17,754 bases of DNA from the NCBI GenBank assembly GCA_029247985.1, contig JAQWKF010000064.1:1-17754 (forward strand). Direction: 5' to 3'. The notes under the pieces are model-generated. The model had not been told where the DNA came from, made no database searches, and was given only the letters and a program-made list of their open reading frames with translations. Shown here one piece after another: positions 5,598-12,467 of the stretch. Both the position numbers and the translations under genes were made by a program. Each line of letters opens with the position of its first letter. The first letter of the stretch is position 1. This stretch comes from Flavobacteriaceae bacterium. GTDB taxonomy: Bacteria > Bacteroidota > Bacteroidia > Flavobacteriales > Flavobacteriaceae.

Positions 5598-6449
5598 ATG
5601 TCTCGTGTTTTTCTTACCGAATGCCCTAGGGATGCTCTGCAAGGCATTAAAACGTTTATTCCTACGGACGTAAAAGTGAAGTACTTGCAGTCACTTTTGC
5701 GTGTAGGTTATGATGTGCTCGATTTTGGAAGCTTTGTTTCTCCTAAAGCTGTTCCGCAAATGCGTGACACCCACGAAGTTATTAGACAACTCGATTTAAG
5801 TCAAACCAATACGAAGCTGCTAGCCATAGTTGCAAATCAAAGAGGAGCCACAGAGGCCTTGTCCTATGAACAAATAAGTTATATAGGTTACCCTTTTTCA
5901 ATATCTGAAAATTTCCAAATGCGCAACACCAACAACACAATTGAAGACTCACTAGTCTTATTGAATCGCTTGGTTGAGCATGCCACTAGCCTAAATAGAG
6001 AATTGGTTGTTTATTTGAGCATGGGTTTTGGCAATCCTTATGGAGACCCTTGGAGTCCAGCCTTGGTTACAAGCTGGGTGAGTAGGTTAGTGGATATGGG
6101 GGTCAGGCGTATTTCACTATCAGATACAGTAGGTTTGGCACAACCCAAAACCATTACAGATTTATTTGAACATTTACTACAGGCATATCCCGAAATTGTT
6201 TTTGGCGCTCACCTTCACGCAAAGCCAAATGAGGCTATTTCAAAAATCAAAGCCGCTTATGCAGGCGGCTGCCGTGCTTTTGATAGCGCCATACGTGGGC
6301 TAGGAGGCTGCCCAATGGCCAAAGATGAACTTACTGGTAACGTTCCAACAGAAAAATTACTTTCCTTTTTAGCAGCTGAAAAAGCACAAAATTCGGTGAA
6401 TATGTTGCATTTTGAGTCGGCATACAACGTTTCTTTACAGGTTTGCTAA
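5598..6449 (+). CDS. Hydroxymethylglutaryl-CoA lyase
   Basis: The 283-residue cytoplasmic enzyme cleaves HMG-CoA to acetyl-CoA and acetoacetate, the last step of leucine degradation. The TIM-barrel HMGL-like domain fills the protein. Visible active-site elements are E-C-P-R-D-A-L-Q (Arg11, Asp12), the CoA-loop S-F-V-S-P-K (45-50), S-D-T-V-G (175-179), H-L-H (His205, His207, metal ligands), and the signature G-L-G-G-C-P-M-A-K with Cys238 and downstream Asn248. Together these separate it from isopropylmalate and homocitrate synthases of the same superfamily. Length is close to the usual 300. It is transcribed away from the DUF3050 gene. The porin gene that follows has its own promoter, so the lyase appears to be a single-gene unit. 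No other leucine-catabolic gene is in the window. Confidence 0.95.
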   Translation: MSRVFLTECPRDALQGIKTFIPTDVKVKYLQSLLRVGYDVLDFGSFVSPKAVPQMRDTHEVIRQLDLSQTNTKLLAIVANQRGATEALSYEQISYIGYPFSISENFQMRNTNNTIEDSLVLLNRLVEHATSLNRELVVYLSMGFGNPYGDPWSPALVTSWVSRLVDMGVRRISLSDTVGLAQPKTITDLFEHLLQAYPEIVFGAHLHAKPNEAISKIKAAYAGGCRAFDSAIRGLGGCPMAKDELTGNVPTEKLLSFLAAEKAQNSVNMLHFESAYNVSLQVC

Positions 6450-6478
6450 GTTCTTATTTAAAATAAATCCAAATAAAC

Positions 6479-6509
6479 TTTGTGGTTTGTAAATTAGGTA
6501 ATACATTTG
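6479..6509 (+). promoter_or_regulatory. Promoter of the porin-FMN-membrane operon
   Basis: TTTG (6479-6482), a 19-base spacer and TACATTTG (6502-6509) form a near-ideal Bacteroidetes promoter. Transcription would start at about 6515, giving a leader of about 26 A-rich bases before the ATG at 6541. Confidence 0.75.
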
Positions 6510-6540
6510 CCCTAATTTAAAAACAATCTAAATAAAAACA

Positions 6541-7668
6541 ATGAAAAAAATCATCCTTTTTAGCATTCTAATATCGACGGTTGGATTTTCGCAAAACATG
6601 AATTTCCAAAACAGTGCGATGCGTCAATTGTCAAACCTTGAAAATAGCGAGAACAGAATAACCCTTGGCGGTTATGGAGAAATCAATTTTAATGGGTATG
6701 ATGGAACGCCAAACGAAATTGACGTGCAGCGTTTGGTGCTGCTATTTGCCTATAAATTTGACGACAGAACACAATTTGTTACGGAAGTAGAATATGAACA
6801 TGTTAAAGAGGTTTATGTTGAACAGGCTTTTGTTAATTATAATATTACAGATAATTTGAATGCTAGGGCGGGGCTGATGCTTGTTCCTATGGGGATTATT
6901 AACGAATACCATGAGGGACCCACGTATAATGGAGTCGAGCGACCAAGCTTGGATGGTAAAGTAATACCCACAACTTGGCGGGAAATCGGTTTTGGTATTG
7001 CAGGAAGATCAAATGAACTTTCTTTTAGATACCAGCTATATGCTATGAATGGTTTTGTTTCTTTTAATGAAGATTATGTACTTCGAGGTTCTGATGGCTT
7101 GAGAAAAGGGCGTCAAAAGGGGGCTGAATCTGTTAACTCTGACATTAATATTGCTGCAAAGATTGAATATTATGGGCTTCCAAACATTAGATTTGGCTTG
7201 GCAGCATACAGTGGAAAAACGCAAACTACAGACTTAGACAACGCCGCTACGCAAGTAGGTCTAACGATGCTCGGAGCTGACTACCGCTATGCTAAAGGTC
7301 GTTTTTCTTCTAGAGGGCAGTGGGTGAAAACCTCACTCCGTGATGTGGCTGCATACAACGCCGCAGGAAGCAAAGATTTGGGTTCCACAATGGGCGGCTA
7401 TTATATTGAGGGCGCTTATAACCTTTTACCCTTGACTAATCGACAAAGATTGGATATTTTTGTACGCTATGAAGATTTTGACACCCACAAAAAAACGGAT
7501 GGTGGCATGACGGCTAACCCTGCCTACCACAGAAAAGAAACTACCTTAGGATTTTCTTATCACTTAGCGCCGGGCGTTGTCGTTAAAGGCGATTACCAGA
7601 GCAAAAAAACAGCCGCTTCTGATGACGTTATTGGACAGCTTAACTTTGGTGTTGGATTCTTTTTCTAA
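6541..7668 (+). CDS. OprO/OprP-like outer-membrane porin
   Basis: The 375-residue product has a signal peptide (1-17, ending G-F-S/Q). A barrel follows from about residue 40, beginning L-G-G-Y-G-E-I-N-F and ending with three aromatic residues (G-F-F-F). Typical features of the phosphate-selective porin O/P family (PF07396) include E-Q-A-F-V-N-Y at about 95-101, R-A-G-L-M-L-V-P-M-G and W-R-E-I-G-F-G-I-A-G. The substrate cannot be read, because many flavobacterial members are not phosphate porins. It is the first gene of a three-gene unit: the FMN-binding-domain gene starts nine bases after its stop. That linkage suggests the pore supplies or drains a substrate of a periplasmic redox reaction, which is inference. 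Confidence 0.9.
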   Translation: MKKIILFSILISTVGFSQNMNFQNSAMRQLSNLENSENRITLGGYGEINFNGYDGTPNEIDVQRLVLLFAYKFDDRTQFVTEVEYEHVKEVYVEQAFVNYNITDNLNARAGLMLVPMGIINEYHEGPTYNGVERPSLDGKVIPTTWREIGFGIAGRSNELSFRYQLYAMNGFVSFNEDYVLRGSDGLRKGRQKGAESVNSDINIAAKIEYYGLPNIRFGLAAYSGKTQTTDLDNAATQVGLTMLGADYRYAKGRFSSRGQWVKTSLRDVAAYNAAGSKDLGSTMGGYYIEGAYNLLPLTNRQRLDIFVRYEDFDTHKKTDGGMTANPAYHRKETTLGFSYHLAPGVVVKGDYQSKKTAASDDVIGQLNFGVGFFF

Positions 7669-7677
7669 TTATAAAAC

Positions 7678-8202
7678 ATGAAAATACTTTCCCTTTCAGC
7701 CTTTTTACTCTCTTTAAAATTATCCCTAGTGGGTGTGGTTTTTAGTTTGCATATTAGTAAAAAGGTTGAAAGGGAAATAAATAAAGTATTTGAAATTGAC
7801 AAAGCCACTTTTATACAAACCCTGAATCAAGATATTCCAGGAATTGACAAAGACCGTCTCTACACGATTTTCGACCAAGGGAATGCTTTAGGTTATGCCT
7901 ATGTTGGCGAAGCTTCCAGTCAAACAGATACATTTGAATACCTTGTCGTTTTTGATGCTAATTTTGCTGTAAAAAAAGCAAAAGTACTTGTTTACAGAGA
8001 GGATTATGGAAGTGAAATAGGAAGTAAACGTTGGCTAAAACAGTTTCTTGACAAAACGCCAAAGGATCGTTTTGCTTACCGTCAAAATATTGCTGCTATC
8101 TCTGGCGCAACGATTTCAGTAAAATCTATGACGAATGCCATGAATAATCTTATGATTTCATTAGCTTCGTGGCAAAATAATGGAAAACCAAATAAATCAT
8201 AA
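7678..8202 (+). CDS. Membrane-anchored FMN-binding domain protein
   Basis: The 174-residue product has one N-terminal hydrophobic helix (about 7-25), likely an uncleaved anchor, followed by a periplasmic domain. The FMN-binding domain (PF04205, as in NqrC/RnfG) ends in A-A-I-S-G-A-T-I-S with Thr145 in the S-G-A-T position, where ApbE-type transferases attach FMN covalently. The Asp often found three residues before the Ser is Ala139 here. The upstream part (Y-L-V-V-F-D and V-L-V-Y-R-E-D-Y-G-S-E-I-G) also fits the family, including the Y-G-x-E-I-G-like turn. The gene follows the porin by nine bases and overlaps the next gene by 23. A role as single-flavin electron carrier at the inner membrane is likely, but donor and acceptor are unknown. 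No apbE gene is in the window. Confidence 0.9.
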   Translation: MKILSLSAFLLSLKLSLVGVVFSLHISKKVEREINKVFEIDKATFIQTLNQDIPGIDKDRLYTIFDQGNALGYAYVGEASSQTDTFEYLVVFDANFAVKKAKVLVYREDYGSEIGSKRWLKQFLDKTPKDRFAYRQNIAAISGATISVKSMTNAMNNLMISLASWQNNGKPNKS

Positions 8203-8686
8203 TTTTCGATTGCGACAACTGCCTAAGTATGCGCGAATAGCTTGTTTAGCTTTTGTGTTTACGCTTTCTGTCGGATATTTTACAGGTTTGGCTTTTGTGT
8301 TTCAAACGGAAAGCAATACAGCAGTTGGTATTGAGGAGAACTACAACGGTAACGAAGATCGCCCTGATGAAATGGTTATGAAATTTAAAAAGGGTCAACG
8401 TGAAATGCTCACCATTGTACACACGCACATATTGAGCATATCCCTTATTTTCTTTTCAGCAGGTATTTTGTTGTTTTTTTCAACTGTTCCAAAAAGACTG
8501 AAATCTTTCTTACTCATAGAGCCATATGTATCTTTAATTGTCACTTTCGGAGGTATATACCTTTTGTGGTATGGTTGGATTTTCATGGCTTATGTTGTGT
8601 TGGTGTCGGGTGTTTTGATGACGTTAACTTACGTAGCTACCGTAGCCTACATTGTAAAGGAGCTATTTGCAAGTCCCCAACCCTAG
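8180..8686 (+). CDS. Four-helix membrane protein, partner of FMN protein
   Basis: The 168-residue product has predicted helices at about 20-41, 83-101, 111-131 and 133-156. A hydrophilic loop (42-78) between helices 1 and 2 reads G-I-E-E-N-Y-N-G-N-E. His81 and His83 (V-H-T-H-I-L) sit at the start of helix 2, at the membrane surface. I recall similar proteins with the G-I-E-E-N-Y loop and His pair in Bacteroidetes but know no proven function. The paired His could bind heme or metal, making it a quinol or electron-transfer partner for the flavinylated protein. That is inference. The ATG lies inside the end of the FMN gene (23-base overlap), so translation is probably coupled. The stop codon lies in a small inverted repeat. 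Confidence 0.85.
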   Translation: MENQINHNFRLRQLPKYARIACLAFVFTLSVGYFTGLAFVFQTESNTAVGIEENYNGNEDRPDEMVMKFKKGQREMLTIVHTHILSISLIFFSAGILLFFSTVPKRLKSFLLIEPYVSLIVTFGGIYLLWYGWIFMAYVVLVSGVLMTLTYVATVAYIVKELFASPQP

Positions 8687-8698
8687 GGTTATTTTTTG
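8679..8698 (+). terminator. Weak terminator after the redox operon
   Basis: The perfect palindrome aaccctagggtt is followed by attttttg. The stem is only four to five pairs and includes the TAG stop of the membrane protein gene. Weak, but placed correctly between this operon and guaB. Confidence 0.4.
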
Positions 8699-8706
8699 TA
8701 TATTTG
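8699..8706 (+). promoter_or_regulatory. -7 element of guaB, with leader hairpin
   Basis: TATATTTG matches TAnnTTTG exactly and would start transcription at about 8711, 20 bases before the ATG. No good -33 box lies 17-23 bases upstream (TTTG at 8666-8669 is 29 bases away). The short leader can fold as gcaac (8710-8714) with gttgc (8726-8730), next to the start codon. Confidence 0.5.
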
Positions 8707-8731
8707 CGTGCAACATTTCTAAAACGTTGCC

Positions 8732-10204
8732 ATGGATTCTCTTCCCACTAAAATCAGTAGTTTAGGCCTTACATACGATGACGTACTATTGGTTCCTGCC
8801 TATTCTGAAACCCTTCCTAGGGAAGTAAGCATTACATCAAAATTTTCTCGCAACATAACACTCAACGTTCCCATCGCTTCTGCGGCAATGGATACCGTTA
8901 CCGAAAGCCAAATGGCTATTGCCATGGCTAGAGAAGGAGGGATTGGGGTATTGCATAAGAACATGACTATAGCAGATCAAGCAGATAAAGTGCGAAAAGT
9001 TAAGCGATCTGAATCTGGGATGATTATTGATCCTGTTACCCTACCTACTACAGCACTTGTTGCAGATGCTAAAAAAATCATGCGTGAATACAGCATTGGT
9101 GGTATTCCAATTGTTGATGATAAAAGTACGTTGATAGGCATAGTAACCAATCGCGATTTGCGTTTTGAAAAAAACGAAGGTAGACCGCTCATGGAAGTGA
9201 TGACTTCTGAAAATTTAGTAACTGCTGCAGAAGGCATTTCAATGGCGCAGGCCGAGGAAGTGCTTCAAGCTCATAAAATTGAAAAGCTTCCTGTTGTAGA
9301 CAAAGAGAACAAGCTAATAGGTTTGATAACCTTCCGAGACATTACGCGTGTGGCTATTTCACCACAAGCCAATAAAGATGCTTATGGACGACTTATTGTC
9401 GCAGCTGCTGTTGGAGTAACTGCTGATGTTATGGATCGTGTCAAAGCCCTTTCGGATGCTGCTGTGGATGCCATTGTAATTGATACGGCTCACGGACATT
9501 CCAAAGGCGTTGTTGCTGTGTTAAAAAAAGTTAAAAAGAGTTTTCCAAAAATTGATGTAGTTGTTGGGAATATCGCTACCTCCGAAGCTGCTGCTTATCT
9601 ACTTGAAGCAGGTGCAGACGGAGTAAAAGTTGGTATAGGTCCCGGATCTATTTGTACCACGCGTATTATTGCTGGAGTTGGTTACCCACAGCTGTCTGCT
9701 GTTTTAGAAGTTTCATCTGTCTTGGCTGGTACGGGTGTGCCGCTTATTGCTGACGGTGGTGTTCGTTATACAGGCGATATTGTTAAGGCCGTTGCCGCTG
9801 GCGCCGACTGTGTTATGTTAGGCTCTTTGCTCGCAGGAACAAAAGAATCTCCAGGTGAAACTGTCATTTATGAAGGACGTAAGTTTAAAACCTACAGGGG
9901 AATGGGTTCTGTGGAAGCCATGAAAAAGGGGAGTAAGGATCGCTATTTTCAAGATGTTGAAGACGATATTAAAAAATTAGTTCCTGAAGGTATCGTTGGG
10001 CGTGTTCCTTATAAAGGCGAACTCAATGAAAGTATTCATCAGTTTGTCGGTGGTTTACGGGCTGGTATGGGCTATTGTGGGTCAAAAGATATTGCCACAC
10101 TCAAAGAAACGGCACGATTTGTGCAAATTACTGCATCGGGAATTAAAGAAAGTCACCCACACAATGTTCAAATAACAAAAGAGGCTCCAAACTACTCAAG
10201 ATAA
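8732..10204 (+). CDS. guaB: IMP dehydrogenase
   Basis: The 490-residue cytoplasmic enzyme oxidises IMP to XMP with NAD+, the committed step of GMP synthesis. The TIM barrel is split by two CBS domains (about 97-150 and 155-210), the usual nucleotide-sensing Bateman module. The catalytic loop G-I-G-P-G-S-I-C-T-T-R holds Cys308. The phosphate loop A-D-G-G-V-R (340-345) and the flap with G-M-G-S (390-393) and S-K-D-R-Y-F are intact. Length is standard. It carries its own -7 box and is followed after two bases by a parvulin-like lipoprotein gene, so it probably heads a transcript that also carries the outer-membrane chaperone genes. Nothing is odd in the protein itself. Confidence 0.98.
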   Translation: MDSLPTKISSLGLTYDDVLLVPAYSETLPREVSITSKFSRNITLNVPIASAAMDTVTESQMAIAMAREGGIGVLHKNMTIADQADKVRKVKRSESGMIIDPVTLPTTALVADAKKIMREYSIGGIPIVDDKSTLIGIVTNRDLRFEKNEGRPLMEVMTSENLVTAAEGISMAQAEEVLQAHKIEKLPVVDKENKLIGLITFRDITRVAISPQANKDAYGRLIVAAAVGVTADVMDRVKALSDAAVDAIVIDTAHGHSKGVVAVLKKVKKSFPKIDVVVGNIATSEAAAYLLEAGADGVKVGIGPGSICTTRIIAGVGYPQLSAVLEVSSVLAGTGVPLIADGGVRYTGDIVKAVAAGADCVMLGSLLAGTKESPGETVIYEGRKFKTYRGMGSVEAMKKGSKDRYFQDVEDDIKKLVPEGIVGRVPYKGELNESIHQFVGGLRAGMGYCGSKDIATLKETARFVQITASGIKESHPHNVQITKEAPNYSR

Positions 10205-10206
10205 CT

Positions 10207-11049
10207 ATGCGTTACGCTTTTTTATTACTTACACTATTTGTGTTTTCTTGTCAGTTAAATGAAGTGTCTTCTGATAAGGTGGTTGCACGTGTATACAACC
10301 ACTATTTGTATGTTTCTGAAGTTAACGAACACATTCGTACAAATATACCATCTGCCGATAGTGCTTCTATGGCTAAAAACTATATAGATGAATGGATTAA
10401 AGAGCAATTGTTATTGGAAAAAGCAGTTTTCAACCTAAATCCTTCCCAGCAGGCTTCTTTGGAGAGCCTAATACAGCAATATCGCAACGACTTATTTATA
10501 AAAACCTATCAAGAGGAGTGGCTTAAATCGCGCATGGACACTTTGGTAACGGTACAAGAAATTGAAGCCTATTACAGCGAGAACAAGCAGAACTTTAAAC
10601 TTCATCAGGACTTGGTCAGGGGGCGCTATGTCCAGCTTCCACTAGCTAATTTTAATAAAGCGAGCGTGAGTAGGGCATTGAGAAGATTTAACGAGAGTGA
10701 TCGCAACTATTTGGACTCTATTTCACTGCAATTTAATAGTGCATATTTAAATGATAGTATTTGGTTTAGACCTCAAGCTTTTTTTAGTCGCATAAACAGG
10801 TCATCGCCAAAGGAATATGACCGTTATTTAAAAAGTAAACGTTTTTTTGAAATAGAAGACTCAATAGACTTATATTTGGTTTTTGTGGAAGAGGTTAGGC
10901 GTAGAAATGAAATAGCACCTTTGTCTAACGTAACCCCAACATTAAAACAGATTTTATTAAACAAACGTAAGCTGGAAGCCATGCGTCAGTTTGATAGCGA
11001 TATTTTAGAAGAAGCCATTAAAAATAAAACCCTCGAGATTTATGAATAA
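10207..11049 (+). CDS. Parvulin-like (SurA/PrsA-type) lipoprotein
   Basis: The 280-residue product has a lipoprotein signal with Cys15 (L-F-V-F-S-C). A SurA-type N-terminal helical segment follows: V-A-R-V-Y-N-H-Y-L-Y-V-S-E-V at about 25-38, then a helix with Y-I-D-E-W-I-K-E-Q-L-L-L. Y-Y-S-E-N-K-Q-N-F begins the region where a parvulin domain would start. That central region lacks the usual parvulin hallmarks (the H-I-L/V strand and the F-G-W-H end), so I expect chaperone rather than isomerase activity. It starts two bases after guaB and overlaps surA by eight. It probably helps deliver outer-membrane proteins together with the SurA-like product. The family is recognised by pattern rather than by a strong motif. 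Confidence 0.85.
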   Translation: MRYAFLLLTLFVFSCQLNEVSSDKVVARVYNHYLYVSEVNEHIRTNIPSADSASMAKNYIDEWIKEQLLLEKAVFNLNPSQQASLESLIQQYRNDLFIKTYQEEWLKSRMDTLVTVQEIEAYYSENKQNFKLHQDLVRGRYVQLPLANFNKASVSRALRRFNESDRNYLDSISLQFNSAYLNDSIWFRPQAFFSRINRSSPKEYDRYLKSKRFFEIEDSIDLYLVFVEEVRRRNEIAPLSNVTPTLKQILLNKRKLEAMRQFDSDILEEAIKNKTLEIYE

Positions 11050-12406
11050 AATAGTAGCATTATGTTGTTTGATGATTGCTGTAGTTGGTTATTCACAAGA
11101 TTCGATTTCAACTAAAAAACGCCTCAAAATTGATGTTGTTTCGGCAGTTGTTGGTGATTATGTTATTCTTGAATCCGATGTAGATAAGGCTTATATAGAA
11201 CTCGAATCCCAAGGGGTTTCAACTGCAGAAGTTTCGCGTTGTAATCTGTTGGGTAAGTTGATGGAAGACAAGTTATATGCACATCATGCAGAGCAAGACA
11301 GTATTGAGGTTAGCAATGATGATATAAATAATTATGTTGAGCAAACCATTGATTATTTTGTGAGCCAATTTGGTGATATTGAAAAAGTATTGGAGTTCTA
11401 TAAAAAGAAAGATGAGCAAAGCCTTAGAGCAGATTTATTTGAGGTTAATCGTATCCAACAGCTTTCACAAAGAATGCAATCTAAAATTGTTGAGGATGTT
11501 GAAGTTACGCCTGACGAGGTAAAGTTTTTTTTCAACTCCATTCCCAAAGAAGATTTACCCATTTTTGGTTCTGAGCTCGAAGTGGCTCAGATTGTAATTA
11601 AACCAATGGTTTCTGACGAAGAGGAAAAGCGAATTGTAGAGCAACTCGAGACGATGCGAAATGACGTACTCGAAAACGGTTCTTCATTTTCGTCTAAAGC
11701 GATCTTATATTCCCAAGACCCTGGTTCACGCTCAAGAGGAGGACGTTATACGCTTGATAGAAAGCGTCCGCAGATGGTAAAGGAATTTCGAGAGCAAGCC
11801 TATCGCTTACAGGAGGGTGAGATTTCTCCTCCATTTAAAACTGATTTTGGTTGGCACATTGTTACGGTTGATAAAATTCGTGGCCGTATGTTGGATGTAC
11901 GTCATGTGTTACTCGTACCAACTGTTTCGAATGCTGCGTTGGGAGAGGCACAGAACAAGCTCAAGCTTATCAAAAAGCGTATTGAAGATGGCGAAATTAG
12001 TTTTGCTGATGCCGCACGTGAATTTTCCGACGATCAAATTACTCGTGCAAATGGAGGTGTCTTGATCAACCCTGCTACTGGAGACACACGTTTTGAGCTC
12101 ACAAAACTTGACCCTCAGCTTTACAGCCAAATACTAAAGTTAGAGGATAATGAGATGTCTATTCCACTGCTTGAAGAAGATCGGTCAGGGAACAAAACGT
12201 ATAAAATTGTAATGGTTACCAATCGATTTAATGAACACATCGCTGATTATGCTCAAGACTATGTGCGCATTAAGGATCTGGCCTTAAAGGAAAAACAACT
12301 TAAGGTCATTGAAGAATGGATGACTGAAAAAATTTCAGACACGTATATCAGTCTAAATCGTGACAATCAATCTTGTGATTTTGCCAACAACTGGCTAAAG
12401 AAATAA
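11042..12406 (+). CDS. surA: SurA-like periplasmic peptidyl-prolyl isomerase
   Basis: The 454-residue product has a signal peptide (1-18, ending V-G-Y-S/Q). It has a SurA N-terminal domain: V-V-G-D-Y-V-I-L-E-S-D-V at about 36-47, and L-L-G-K-L-M-E-D-K-L at 69-78. Two consecutive parvulin (PpiC) domains follow. The first spans about 178-281, from V-A-Q-I-V-I to F-G-W-H-I-V-T-V. The second begins at R-H-V-L-L-V (about 287) and runs to about 395. A C-terminal helical part completes the SurA fold. The protein binds unfolded outer-membrane proteins in the periplasm and catalyses prolyl isomerisation. The second domain lacks a clean F-G-W-H ending, so the first is more likely active. It overlaps the preceding lipoprotein gene by eight bases. 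The next gene has its own -7 box. Confidence 0.93.
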   Translation: MNKIVALCCLMIAVVGYSQDSISTKKRLKIDVVSAVVGDYVILESDVDKAYIELESQGVSTAEVSRCNLLGKLMEDKLYAHHAEQDSIEVSNDDINNYVEQTIDYFVSQFGDIEKVLEFYKKKDEQSLRADLFEVNRIQQLSQRMQSKIVEDVEVTPDEVKFFFNSIPKEDLPIFGSELEVAQIVIKPMVSDEEEKRIVEQLETMRNDVLENGSSFSSKAILYSQDPGSRSRGGRYTLDRKRPQMVKEFREQAYRLQEGEISPPFKTDFGWHIVTVDKIRGRMLDVRHVLLVPTVSNAALGEAQNKLKLIKKRIEDGEISFADAAREFSDDQITRANGGVLINPATGDTRFELTKLDPQLYSQILKLEDNEMSIPLLEEDRSGNKTYKIVMVTNRFNEHIADYAQDYVRIKDLALKEKQLKVIEEWMTEKISDTYISLNRDNQSCDFANNWLKK

Positions 12407-12446
12407 ATTCTTCTTTTACATGGTAGGTGGTTCATAGCCAATTACT

Positions 12447-12454
12447 TAATTTTG
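12447..12454 (+). promoter_or_regulatory. -7 element of ccsBA
   Basis: TAATTTTG matches TAnnTTTG, 13 bases before the ATG at 12468. No exact TTTG is found 17-23 bases upstream. A start near 12459 would leave a leader of about nine bases. Confidence 0.45.
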
Positions 12455-12467
12455 TAAAAAATTAGCC

